Shown: positions 27,896 through 36,135 of the stretch, piece after piece
Layout of the letters: every line of letters starts with the position of its first letter
Numbering within the stretch: the first letter of the stretch is position 1
Position numbers and translations under genes: made by a program
Assembly (NCBI RefSeq): GCF_000746525.1
Contig: NZ_CP009048.1
Location: forward strand, 2,225,501 to 2,289,500
Reading direction: 5' to 3'
DNA length: 64,000 nucleotides
DNA from: Pseudomonas alkylphenolica
Lineage (GTDB): Bacteria > Pseudomonadota > Gammaproteobacteria > Pseudomonadales > Pseudomonadaceae
Notes under the pieces: generated by a model
Database searches by the model: none
What the model saw: the letters and a program-made list of their open reading frames with translations, nothing else
Told to the model about the DNA's origin: nothing

Positions 27896-29008
27896 TCAGT
27901 CGCTGAGCAAGCGACCCTGGCGAATGGGCGTGCTGCCGGCGACCTTGGCCAGCCACAGGCCGGGCTGGGCAAAACGCAGGCGTTCGCGGGCGTAGAGGAT
28001 GCCGTCGGTGGTAGCCCTGACGATGCTGTGGCGATCGCTGAGCGGATCGATGACCTCGAACAGCGGATCACCGACCCTAACCTGGGCGCCCAGTGGCTGC
28101 AGATAGCTGACCACCCCGGGGTGTTCGGCATAGGCGTACTGCGCACCGGCAAACGGCGTGGCCTGGCAGCAGTGGCCTGGCGCATCCGGCCATGCGCCGC
28201 TGATCAAACCCTGGTCGGCGAGGTAAGCAAGGATCTGCTCGGCGCTGGCCTGGCACGGTTCGCGTTCGGTGTCGGCCATGCCGCGCAGTTCAATGGTGGT
28301 GGCGACGCAGGCCAGCGGGATCTCGGCTTCGGGGAAGCAGTCGGGCAGTTTCACCCAGGGCACCGCGCAGGCTTCATCGAAGGCATTGCCGCCAGCGTCT
28401 TCGGCCAGCAGCGCCGCCTCGGCACCCAGGCGCGCCGCCAGCGAGCGCAGGCGTGGCCAGTTCTGCGGCAGGGCGTAAAGCAGCATCACCGATTCGAAAT
28501 CGCAATGCAGGTCGAGCACCAGGTCCGCGTCGCACGCCTGTTGCAGGAGCAGGCGACGCAGACCGTCGAGTTCCGATTGCGCAGGTGGCAGCGCGGCAAG
28601 GATGGCGAGCATGGCGCGGCGGATCGTTGCTACGTTGGCTTCGCCATCGCTACCCAACTGACCTTCCAGGCGCTCGACCAGCGCCTCGGTCAGTGCCGGA
28701 AAATCGCGGTTGAAGTTCTTGCCACTGTTGAATTCGAAACGGCCCTGATGGGTGGCCTGGAACATCTGGCCGATACCGATCGGGTTGGCCAGCGGCACCA
28801 GCTCGATCACTCCGGTCAGCCGGCCCTGGGCTTCCAGCTCGCGCAGGCGTGCCTTGAGCTCGACGGCCACGCGCATGCCCGGCAGTTCATCGGCGTGCAG
28901 CGATGCCTGGATGTAGGCCTTGCGCGGGCCGCTGCCGAAGCGGAACAGGCTCAGGGTGCGCCGGGTGCCGCAGGCACTCCACGGCAGAATATGTTCAATG
29001 TGCTGCAT
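27896..29008 (-). CDS. Succinylglutamate desuccinylase/aspartoacylase-family protein (AotO-like)
   Basis: 370 aa, zinc-carboxypeptidase fold. Zinc ligands are seen as His38 and Glu41 in SLHADELPGM and His168 in DLVLDLHCDFES; NPIGIGQ and GKNFNRDFP are the conserved substrate loops. It lies between the permease and ATPase genes, as the aotO gene does in the P. aeruginosa aotJQMOP operon. It may deacylate an N-acyl amino acid brought in by the transporter; the substrate is unproven. Confidence 0.85.
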   Translation of the reverse strand: MQHIEHILPWSACGTRRTLSLFRFGSGPRKAYIQASLHADELPGMRVAVELKARLRELEAQGRLTGVIELVPLANPIGIGQMFQATHQGRFEFNSGKNFNRDFPALTEALVERLEGQLGSDGEANVATIRRAMLAILAALPPAQSELDGLRRLLLQQACDADLVLDLHCDFESVMLLYALPQNWPRLRSLAARLGAEAALLAEDAGGNAFDEACAVPWVKLPDCFPEAEIPLACVATTIELRGMADTEREPCQASAEQILAYLADQGLISGAWPDAPGHCCQATPFAGAQYAYAEHPGVVSYLQPLGAQVRVGDPLFEVIDPLSDRHSIVRATTDGILYARERLRFAQPGLWLAKVAGSTPIRQGRLLSD

Positions 29009-29017
29009 GGAAGCTCC

Positions 29018-29716
29018 TTAGTGCTTGCGCGGGGCCAGGTAGGCCAGCCAGCGACGCTCGGCCAGTTTGAACAGGCGCACCAGCATGAAAGTCAGGACCA
29101 GGTAGATCAGCCCGGCGGTAATGAACGCCTCGAACGGCAGGTAGTAGCGCGCATTGAAGGTTTTCGCCGCGCCAGTGATGTCGACCAGGGTGACGATCGA
29201 GGCGAGGCTGGTGGTCTGCAGCATCATCAGCACCTCGTTGCTGTACTGCGGCAGCGCCCGGCGCAGGGCTGACGGCAAGAGGATGCGGCGGTACAGGGTC
29301 AGGCGTGACATGCCCATGGCGCGCGCGGCTTCGATCTCGCCCCGTGGGGTGGCGCGCAGGCTGCCGGCCAGCAACTCGGCGCTGTAGGCACTGGTGTTGA
29401 TGGCGAATGCCAGGCAGGTGCAGAAGGTCGCGCTGGACAGGTACGGCCACAGCGGGCTGTGACGCACGGCTTCGAACTGGGCCAGGCCGTAGTAAATCAA
29501 GAACAGCTGCACCAGCATCGGCGTGCCACGGATCACATAGGTGTAGAGCCAGGCCGGGTAGCGCAGCAGGCACGCACGCGAGACCCGCATCAGCGCCAGC
29601 GGGACCGCCAATGCCAGGCCGCAGCCCAGGGATATCAGCAGCACTTTGAGCGTCAGCAGAATGCCGTTCAGGTACAGCGGCAGGTTCTGCCAGATCAGGT
29701 GATAGTCGAGCATCAT
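29018..29716 (-). CDS. Amino-acid ABC transporter permease (AotM/HisM-like)
   Basis: 232 aa, five transmembrane helices. N-terminal LYLNGILLTLKVLLISLGCG and YVIRGTPMLVQLFLIYYGLA are typical of HisM; the EAA loop EIEAARAMGMSRLTLYRRIL..LP couples to the ATPase. GAGGGG lies about 9 nt before the first of two ATGs (29716). The gene is 9 bp from the aspartoacylase-like gene and 13 bp from the partner permease. Confidence 0.93.
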   Translation of the reverse strand: MMLDYHLIWQNLPLYLNGILLTLKVLLISLGCGLALAVPLALMRVSRACLLRYPAWLYTYVIRGTPMLVQLFLIYYGLAQFEAVRHSPLWPYLSSATFCTCLAFAINTSAYSAELLAGSLRATPRGEIEAARAMGMSRLTLYRRILLPSALRRALPQYSNEVLMMLQTTSLASIVTLVDITGAAKTFNARYYLPFEAFITAGLIYLVLTFMLVRLFKLAERRWLAYLAPRKH

Positions 29717-29729
29717 CGAATTGATCCCC

Positions 29730-30419
29730 TCACAGCTCGGCGGCTTTGAAGCCGACCGAGTAACGTTTTTCCACACCGCGCAACAGCAGCAGCGACAGGC
29801 TGCTCAGCAGCAGGTACAGCGCCGCCACGGCGAGGAAGAAAGTGAATGGCTGATGGGTGGCGTCGGCGGCGTTCTTGGCCTTGAACATCATGTCCTGCAG
29901 GCCGATCACCGAGATCAGCGCGGTGGATTTGGTCAGCACCAGCCAGTTGTTGGTGAACCCCGGAATCGCCAGGCGCACCATCTGCGGCACGCTGATCCGC
30001 CAGAACACCTGCACAGCGCTCATGCCATAAGCCGCGCCGGCTTCGGCCTGGCCTTTGGGAATGGCCAGGAAGGCTCCGCGGAACGTTTCCGACAGGTACG
30101 CACCAAAGATGAAACCCATGGTGCAGACCCCGGCGATAAAGGGGTTGATGTCGATGTACTGCTCGTAACCCAGCGCCAGTGCCAGGCGATTGACCAGGTC
30201 CTGACCGCCATAAAAAATCAGCAGAATCAGTACCAGGTCAGGAATGCCGCGCACCACCGTGGTGTAGACCTCGCCCAGTGTCGCCAGCCATTTCAGCGGC
30301 GATAACCGGCAGGCTGCGCCGATCAGGCCCAGGCTGATGGCCAGGGCCATCGCCAGCAGCGCCAGGTTAATGGTCAGCCAGGCGCCATCGAGAATGCTCG
30401 ATCCATAGCCGTAAAGCAT
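29730..30419 (-). CDS. Amino-acid ABC transporter permease (AotQ/HisQ-like)
   Basis: 229 aa, five helices; GAWLTINLALLAMALAISLG, TTVVRGIPDLVLILLIFYGG and the EAA loop GQAEAGAAYGMSAVQVFWRI..SVP match HisQ-type permeases. With the neighbouring HisM-type subunit it forms the inner-membrane channel. It begins 23 bp after the binding-protein gene. Confidence 0.93.
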   Translation of the reverse strand: MLYGYGSSILDGAWLTINLALLAMALAISLGLIGAACRLSPLKWLATLGEVYTTVVRGIPDLVLILLIFYGGQDLVNRLALALGYEQYIDINPFIAGVCTMGFIFGAYLSETFRGAFLAIPKGQAEAGAAYGMSAVQVFWRISVPQMVRLAIPGFTNNWLVLTKSTALISVIGLQDMMFKAKNAADATHQPFTFFLAVAALYLLLSSLSLLLLRGVEKRYSVGFKAAEL

Positions 30420-30442
30420 GATGAAAGTCCTCCCAGCCGGGC

Positions 30443-31219
30443 TTACTGGCCGTAGATATCGAACGGGAAGTATTTGCTCTGCACCTGTTGGTAGGTGCCG
30501 TTGGCGCGGATCGCGGCGATGGCGGCGTTGAGGCGGGTAAGGTTGGCGTTGTCACCCTTGCGCACGGCAATCCCGGCGCCGCGGCCAAAGTACTTCGGGT
30601 CGCTGATGTCCGGGCCGACCAGGGCAAAGCCTTGACCGGCGGGCGTCTTGATAAAGCTCTCTTCGGTATTGACGATGTCGGCGAGGGTGGCGTCCAGGCG
30701 CCCGGAGGCCAGGTCGAGGAAGGCTTCGTTCTGCGAGGCATAGCGCACCACTTCGACACCGGCGACTTCCAGCTGCTCGGTGGCGAAACGGTCATAGGTG
30801 GAGGCGCGTTGTACCCCGACTTTCCTGCCCTTGAGATCGACCAGCGGATCGTTGATCTGGCTGCCGGCCTTCATCGCGAACTTGCCGGGCGTGTGGTAGT
30901 ACCTGGCGGTGAAATCGACCGATTTCAGCCGGTCCTCAGTGATCGACATCGACGACAGCACGGCGTCGATCTTGCGCACCTTCAATGACGGAATCATCCC
31001 GTCGAACTCCTGGATCACCCACTGACACTTGACCTGCATCTGCGCGCACAAGGCATTGCCGATGTCGTAGTCGAAGCCGGCAAGCTCGCCTTGCGGGGTG
31101 CGGTAGGAGAAGGGCGGGTAGGCGGCTTCGATGCCAATGCGCAGGCTGTCTTCGTCGGCCTGGGTCAATGCGCTGCAGGCACAGAGTGCCAAGGCGCCTA
31201 GAAGTCCGGTCTTGTTCAT
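30443..31219 (-). CDS. Basic amino-acid binding protein (AotJ/HisJ-like)
   Basis: 258 aa with signal peptide (residues 1-21). The mature protein starts LRIGIEAAYPPFSYRTPQGE and LAGFDYDIGNALCAQMQVKC, the lysine/arginine/ornithine-binding pattern; KIDAVLSSMSITEDRLKSVD is the domain-2 region. It is the first gene of the five-gene importer unit. Ligand specificity among arginine, ornithine, octopine and relatives cannot be told from sequence alone. Confidence 0.92.
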   Translation of the reverse strand: MNKTGLLGALALCACSALTQADEDSLRIGIEAAYPPFSYRTPQGELAGFDYDIGNALCAQMQVKCQWVIQEFDGMIPSLKVRKIDAVLSSMSITEDRLKSVDFTARYYHTPGKFAMKAGSQINDPLVDLKGRKVGVQRASTYDRFATEQLEVAGVEVVRYASQNEAFLDLASGRLDATLADIVNTEESFIKTPAGQGFALVGPDISDPKYFGRGAGIAVRKGDNANLTRLNAAIAAIRANGTYQQVQSKYFPFDIYGQ

Positions 31220-31255
31220 ATTGTTGACTCCGGTGGTGGGGCTCAGGTGTAGATA

Positions 31256-31275
31256 GAAATGACATGTTTTATTTC
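31256..31275. promoter_or_regulatory. Candidate operator upstream of the importer operon
   Basis: GAAAT-N10-ATTTC about 37 bp before the aotJ-like start codon, in an AT-rich leader with further GAAA/TTTC blocks to 31295. Similar GAAA...TTTC symmetry occurs in RpiR-family sites; the match is only suggestive. Confidence 0.3.
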
Positions 31276-31379
31276 AGAAATCAAATGCGTGAAAATAAAA
31301 ATATCAGCGAGGCGACTGACGGCTGCTGGCGCGGAGCGTTAGACTGGGTGGGACGACGAAAGAAAAGGGAGGCAAGGGC

Positions 31380-31928
31380 ATGAGCCAAGGCGATCGCGAA
31401 ACCGGCGAGCCCTTCAAGCGGCTGTTTTTCGCCGTGGACTGCACACCGACGCAGCGCCGGGCCATTGCCCAGTGGCGTAGCGAACTCGGTATGGACAATG
31501 GCCGACCGGTGCCATCGGCGAATTTCCACTTGACCCTGATGTTTCTAGGCACAGCGGGCACGGCACAATTGCCGGCCATCCTCGCGGCGGCTGCGGGGGT
31601 GAAGGTGCCCGGCGAGCCACTGACCGTGGAGCTTGACCGTCTGGAGGTCTGGCGCCGGGCCAAGGCCCTGGTGCTGGCTCCGAGCCAGACGCCGGTGGCC
31701 TTGCGGCAGTTGGTCTATGCCTTGCAGCAGGCCCTGTTACCCCTGGGTTTTGCCGAGGCGCCGAGAGAGTATCGTCCGCACCTGACCCTGTTTCGCGACT
31801 TTCACGGCCCGGTACCGGAAGCGTTGGAGGCGGCGCAGTTCAGCCTGCGAGCACGTCACTTTACCTTGTTTGAATCGCGCAGAGGGCGGTACTGGCCGCT
31901 GGCGCATTGGCCGTTGCACAGGGATTAG
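31380..31928 (+). CDS. thpR: RNA 2',3'-cyclic phosphodiesterase, ThpR
   Basis: 182 aa, 2H-phosphoesterase fold. The two H-x-T motifs are present: His50-Leu-Thr52 (FHLTLMFLG) and His134-Leu-Thr136 (YRPHLTLFRD). It opens 2',3'-cyclic phosphates on RNA. The gene stands alone, divergent from the importer operon. Confidence 0.93.
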   Translation: MSQGDRETGEPFKRLFFAVDCTPTQRRAIAQWRSELGMDNGRPVPSANFHLTLMFLGTAGTAQLPAILAAAAGVKVPGEPLTVELDRLEVWRRAKALVLAPSQTPVALRQLVYALQQALLPLGFAEAPREYRPHLTLFRDFHGPVPEALEAAQFSLRARHFTLFESRRGRYWPLAHWPLHRD

Positions 31929-31942
31929 CGGGTTGCGCATGA

Positions 31943-31991
31943 TCGCGGGGCAAGCCCGCTCCCACCGGGTAGGAGCGGGCTTGCCCCGCGA
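31943..31991. repeat. REP pair, short-spacer type
   Basis: Reverse unit 31943-31965 and forward unit 31969-31991 (with GTAGGAG), 3-nt spacer, at a convergent gene end. Confidence 0.93.
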
Positions 31992-31997
31992 TGCGGT

Positions 31998-34439
31998 CTA
32001 GAACTGCGGCGTGTACTTCACGGAAAACATGAAGTTGCGCGGCTCGCCAAAGTTGTTGTTGCCACTGAGCTGGTTGTAAGCCGCCACGTAGTAGCGTTTG
32101 TCGAACAGGTTTTTGCCGTTCACCGCCAGGCTCACCTCAGGCGTCAGCTGATAGGCCAGGCGCGCATCCCACACGGCATAACCCGCTACGTCGTAGGTAG
32201 ACTCGTAACCCAGGGTATGGCTTTGCGCGGTAAAGCCCAGTCCAGCGCTGACCTTGCTCCAGTCCCCCGGCAACTGGTAGTCGCTCCATACCCGCAGCAT
32301 GTGTTTGGGCGTCCAGGTGCTGAAGGTCTTGCCTTCGTTCTCCGGGTCGTCCAGGTATTTGGTGGTGTTGTAGGTGTAGCCGGCAAACAGTTGCAGGCCG
32401 CTGAGTACCTCGCCGCTGATCTCGGCCTCGATGCCCTGGCTGCGCACCTTGCCGGAAGCGGTGGAGCAGTACCAGTCGTCGCAGGCAAAGCCTGAGGCCA
32501 GGTCCTGGGTCGCGCGGTTTTCCTGGTCGAAACGGAACACCGCCAGGGAGGTATTGACGCGGCCGTCGAACAGCTCGCCCTTGATACCCATTTCGTAGTT
32601 GCTGCCGATGATCGGTTTGAGCACCGAGCCACTGACGTCGCGCTCAGACTGCGGGACAAAGACGTCGGCGTAGCTGGCGTACACGGCCCACTCGCGGCTC
32701 AGGTCGTAGATGATACCGGCGTACGGCGTGACTTCACCGGATTCGGTCATGGTGCTGGTGGCATTGACGGTGGCGGCGTGGGTGATCGCGGCATAGTCAG
32801 TCGAATCGTAGGTTTGGTCGAACCAGCTGACCCGCGAACCGAGCACCAGGGTCAACGGCTCGGCGAGCTTGACCCGCCAGCTGCCGTACAGGCCTTTCTG
32901 GCGTACATCATATTCGCTCCCGGTACCACGGCCATTGGGTTTGGCCAGCAGGCTGTCGTAGTCGATGTCAGGGCGGTGGTGGTCGATATCGAACACGCTG
33001 TCGCCGCTTGCATTGAACGTGCGGGCGAAGAGGTCATCGGTGGTCAGCCTGGAGTAGTTGCCGCCCAGTGTGACCTCTTGTTCCAGGCCGAACCCCTCGA
33101 AGCGACCGACTACGTTCATGTCTACACCCACTTTGGTGGAGTCGAAATCCGTCACCCAGTCGGCATAGGTCAGACCGCTGCCATCGGGCTCCAGGCCGTC
33201 GCCGGTGGATTGCACGCGCTGGTGGGCAGAAGTGTTGGTTTCGCTCATGCGCACGGCGGCGACGCGAAACTTCCAGTCGTCGTTGAAGCGGTGTTCGAGG
33301 TCGGCGTACAGGGTGGTGACGTCGATTTCCGAGTGGTTCCAGCGCGAGCCGGTGAAGGTCGAGCGGGGGACGTCCAGGGGGCTGCCGTCGGCGTAACGCG
33401 GCAGGCCGCGCAACATGGGCCGCGACTCGGCATCGGAACGGCTGACCGCCAGGCCCAGGGTGGTGTCCTCGCGCAGGTCGAAGTCGAGGGCGCCGTACAG
33501 CGAGTGGGTCTTGCTCCATTTGTAGTCGATGAACGAATCGCTCTGGTCTTCATCGGCGACAAAGCGTCCGCGCACGGTCCCGGCGTCGTTCAGCGGGCCG
33601 CCGGCATCCAGTTGCAGGCCGTAGTGATCCCAGCTGCCGGCCTTGCCGGTAACGGTCACGGTCGGCGCGCTCTGGCCGCGTTTGCGTACCAGGTTGACCG
33701 CGCCACCCGGGCTGCCGGTGCCTTGCAGCAGGCCCGAGGCGCCGCGCAGGACTTCCATACGGTCGAAGAAAATCAGGTCCTGGGTTGCCCAGTTGCCCAG
33801 CGAGTAGGTGTTGCGCGGGATCGGCACGCCGTCGTACTGCCAGTCATCGATCTGAAAACCGCGCGAATAGATGATCAAGCCCGGGCCCACGCCCTGCAGG
33901 CCGACCAGGCCGGTGGTCCTGTTGACGGCATCCTTGAGATCGACGATGTCCTGATCGTCCATCTGCTTGCGGGTCATGATCGACACCGACTGGGGGATTT
34001 CCTTGAGCGTGTGAGTGCCCTTGCCGATGGTGATTGCCCGTGCGGCGTAGGAGCCCGAACCCTCGGTGGTGGCGCCCAGGCCGCTGTCATTGATGCTGGT
34101 GGCGCCCAGCTCCAGGGCATCGCCGGCATCGATGGTCGGGAGTACGCTGAAATTGCCCTGATCAGTCACCAGCAACTGCAGGCCACTGCCGGCCAAGGCC
34201 GTTTGCATGGCCTGCACGGCGCTCATGCGACCGGCGATTGCCGGTGCCTGCTTGCCCTGCACCAGCGCAGGGTCGAGGGAGACGATGCGCCCGCTCTGGC
34301 TGGCGATGGCATTGAGGCTGCTGGCCAGGCTGGCGGCGGGCAGGTTGAACGACAGCAGCTGTTCCTGGGCCGCTGCGCCAGTGGCAAGGCTGGCCATGGC
34401 AACGGCCACAGGAAGGGCGTGGGACCAAGGGTTGAGCAC
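31998..34439 (-). CDS. TonB-dependent ferrisiderophore receptor with STN signalling domain
   Basis: 813 aa. The start is a GTG at 34439 with AGGAG at 6 nt; upstream codons do not form a better leader. Signal peptide (ending ATGAAA), STN domain at residues ~30-105 (LSFNLPAASLASSLNAIASQ, IAGRMSAVQAMQTALAGSGL), plug (IPQSVSIMTRKQMDDQDIVD, FFDRMEVLRGASGLLQGTGS) and barrel ending NFMFSVKYTPQF. The STN domain marks a transducer that signals occupancy to the FecR protein encoded next to it. Resembles FpvA/FoxA/FhuE-type receptors for hydroxamate siderophores; ligand unproven. Confidence 0.93.
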   Translation of the reverse strand: MLNPWSHALPVAVAMASLATGAAAQEQLLSFNLPAASLASSLNAIASQSGRIVSLDPALVQGKQAPAIAGRMSAVQAMQTALAGSGLQLLVTDQGNFSVLPTIDAGDALELGATSINDSGLGATTEGSGSYAARAITIGKGTHTLKEIPQSVSIMTRKQMDDQDIVDLKDAVNRTTGLVGLQGVGPGLIIYSRGFQIDDWQYDGVPIPRNTYSLGNWATQDLIFFDRMEVLRGASGLLQGTGSPGGAVNLVRKRGQSAPTVTVTGKAGSWDHYGLQLDAGGPLNDAGTVRGRFVADEDQSDSFIDYKWSKTHSLYGALDFDLREDTTLGLAVSRSDAESRPMLRGLPRYADGSPLDVPRSTFTGSRWNHSEIDVTTLYADLEHRFNDDWKFRVAAVRMSETNTSAHQRVQSTGDGLEPDGSGLTYADWVTDFDSTKVGVDMNVVGRFEGFGLEQEVTLGGNYSRLTTDDLFARTFNASGDSVFDIDHHRPDIDYDSLLAKPNGRGTGSEYDVRQKGLYGSWRVKLAEPLTLVLGSRVSWFDQTYDSTDYAAITHAATVNATSTMTESGEVTPYAGIIYDLSREWAVYASYADVFVPQSERDVSGSVLKPIIGSNYEMGIKGELFDGRVNTSLAVFRFDQENRATQDLASGFACDDWYCSTASGKVRSQGIEAEISGEVLSGLQLFAGYTYNTTKYLDDPENEGKTFSTWTPKHMLRVWSDYQLPGDWSKVSAGLGFTAQSHTLGYESTYDVAGYAVWDARLAYQLTPEVSLAVNGKNLFDKRYYVAAYNQLSGNNNFGEPRNFMFSVKYTPQF

Positions 34440-34532
34440 GGAATACTCCTGATGAAAAGGTGTTGTCAGGAGATAGGTGCGACGAGAAATGAAAACCGGA
34501 CACAAATACGATTGATTTTCATAAATAATTTT

Positions 34533-35510
34533 TCAAGACGGATTTTTCGCGCGGATCAGGGTCAGCCACGGGCTGTAGTGTTCGACCCGTACCGGCAGGG
34601 TTTCGGCCAGGGCGGCGAAGGCGCGTTGCGGTTCGTCGAGGGGGAATACCCCCTGCACCCGTAGTCCGCGGACCTCAGGTTCGATCCGGACAAAACCGCG
34701 GTAGTAGGGGCGCAGCGCCTCGACCACGGCTTGCAGAGAATCATCCAGCACATTCAGGCGCCCGTTGAGCCAGTCGGCGCGGTGGCGCTGGTCGTCGCTC
34801 AGGGCTTCGATGCGCTGCGAGTGGAGCAGGGCGGCACGGCCTTCGTGGATATCCAGCTCGGCGCCATCGGGCAGTCGTGCCCGGACCGAATGCTCAAGCA
34901 CCACCACACGGGTGGCGTGCGCTTCCTGGCTGACCAGAAAACGTGTGCCCAACGCGCGCACGTCGCCCTGGGCACTGCGCACGTGCAGTGGGCGCGCGGG
35001 ATCGGCGGCGACCTGAATCAGCAAGCTGCCCTGACGCAGGATCAGCAGGCGTTGCTGCGCGTCGAACTGCAGGTCGACCGCGCTGTCGGCATTGAGGCTC
35101 AGACGGCTACCGTCGGCCAGAGTGAAGCTGCGCCGCTCGCCGCGACCGGTGCGCATATCGGCCAGCAGCGCTTCGCCCATTTGGCTGCGCGAGCCCAGCC
35201 ACAGGCCGCCGCCAAGCACACCGAGGGCGGCAATGCTGCGCAGCAGATCGCGGCGCGAAGTGGTCGGTTGCAGCAACACCCGGCGCGCTTCCCCGGCCTG
35301 GCCCGGCGCCCGGCGGTCGAGGCTGCGCACCGTCTGGCAGGCGCCGCTGAGGCGCTCTTGCAAGCGCTTCCAGGCCTGCGCGTGAGCGGGGTCACTGGCC
35401 AGCCAGAGGTCGAACTGCGCCTGCAGCACGGCGTCGGTATTACCGGCGCTCAAGCGCACCATCCAGTCGATGGCGCCTTCGGCGGCAGGGTCCAGGCGCG
35501 GCTGCTTCAT
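34533..35510 (-). CDS. fecR: FecR-type sigma regulator
   Basis: 325 aa. N-terminal DUF4880-like cytoplasmic domain (AAEGAIDWMVRLSAGNTDAV, WLASDPAHAQAWKRLQERL), one transmembrane helix (~85-105, SIAALGVLGGGLWLG), and periplasmic FecR domain (TGRGERRSFTLADGSRLSLN, PLHVRSAQGDVRALGTRFLV). It senses the STN domain of the receptor and controls the FecI sigma factor. Its ATG overlaps the sigma stop codon (ATGA), so the two are translationally coupled. Confidence 0.92.
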   Translation of the reverse strand: MKQPRLDPAAEGAIDWMVRLSAGNTDAVLQAQFDLWLASDPAHAQAWKRLQERLSGACQTVRSLDRRAPGQAGEARRVLLQPTTSRRDLLRSIAALGVLGGGLWLGSRSQMGEALLADMRTGRGERRSFTLADGSRLSLNADSAVDLQFDAQQRLLILRQGSLLIQVAADPARPLHVRSAQGDVRALGTRFLVSQEAHATRVVVLEHSVRARLPDGAELDIHEGRAALLHSQRIEALSDDQRHRADWLNGRLNVLDDSLQAVVEALRPYYRGFVRIEPEVRGLRVQGVFPLDEPQRAFAALAETLPVRVEHYSPWLTLIRAKNPS

Positions 35511-36013
35511 GGTGCCAGCTCGCTCAGGTAGCACTGCTGCAAGGCCTGTTTCATGTAGCGACTTACTGTGCGCTCGGACAGCTCGAGCTTGCGCGCGATG
35601 TCCACATAGCTCAGCCCGTCCAGCTGGCTGTAGAGGAAGGTGGCCTTGACGACCATCGGCAAGCCGTCGAGCACCTGGTCGATGGTCACCAGCGCTTCGA
35701 TCAGCAGCAGTTGTTCTTCCGGGGAGGGCGCCAGCGGTTCGGGCAGCGCCGACAGGCGCTCAAGGTAGGCCTGCTCCAGTTGGCGGCGACGGTGGCGATC
35801 GAAGATCAGGCGACGGGCGATGGTCGAGAGGTAGGCGCGCGGTTGCTGGATGCTTTCCGGATCGACCCGGGCCGCGAGCATCTGGCAGAAGGTTTCGGCG
35901 GCGGTGTCTTCGGCGTCGGCGCGGTTGCGCAGGCGCTTGTGGATATGCTGCAGCAGCCAGCGGTGATGGTCGCTGAAAAAGAAGCCCAGTTTGCGGGTCG
36001 ACGGGTTTTGCAC
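35507..36013 (-). CDS. fecI: FecI-type ECF sigma factor
   Basis: 168 aa with sigma-70 region 2 (WLLQHIHKRLRNRADAEDTA, RAYLSTIARRLIFDRHRRR) and region 4 (LDGLPMVVKATFLYSQLDGL, ARKLELSERTVSRYMKQALQ). Directs RNA polymerase to the receptor gene when iron-siderophore is bound. A Fur box lies 20-40 bp upstream of its start codon, so it is iron-repressed. Confidence 0.94.
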   Translation of the reverse strand: MQNPSTRKLGFFFSDHHRWLLQHIHKRLRNRADAEDTAAETFCQMLAARVDPESIQQPRAYLSTIARRLIFDRHRRRQLEQAYLERLSALPEPLAPSPEEQLLLIEALVTIDQVLDGLPMVVKATFLYSQLDGLSYVDIARKLELSERTVSRYMKQALQQCYLSELAP

Positions 36014-36032
36014 CGGTGGCTGTCCAGACGTT

Positions 36033-36051
36033 AGTGAAAATCGTTCTCAAT
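36033..36051 (-). promoter_or_regulatory. Fur box of the fecI promoter
   Basis: Minus strand ATTGAGAACGATTTTCACT: two TGAGAA/TTTTCA-type arms around CGA, a good match to the Fur consensus built from GATAAT hexamers. It sits about 20 bp upstream of the sigma factor start codon. Confidence 0.8.
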
Positions 36052-36135
36052 GCTACCTGTCTCTTGTCTGACAGTGCAATTGTTCGCTTCACACAACGGC
36101 AAAGGGGCCGCAGCGGCGGCCCCTCGGGTGGTGCA

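Noticed and set aside
27869..29272. A 467-codon plus-strand open frame opposite the aspartoacylase-like gene
   Set aside because: Shadow of the importer operon; the minus-strand genes have intact motifs and operon spacing.
32778..34664. A 628-codon open frame on the plus strand opposite the STN-type receptor
   Set aside because: It is the antisense shadow of a GC-rich receptor gene: composition Ala/Gly/Val/Gln/His-rich, no domain pattern, no ribosome site, and the minus-strand receptor reads perfectly.
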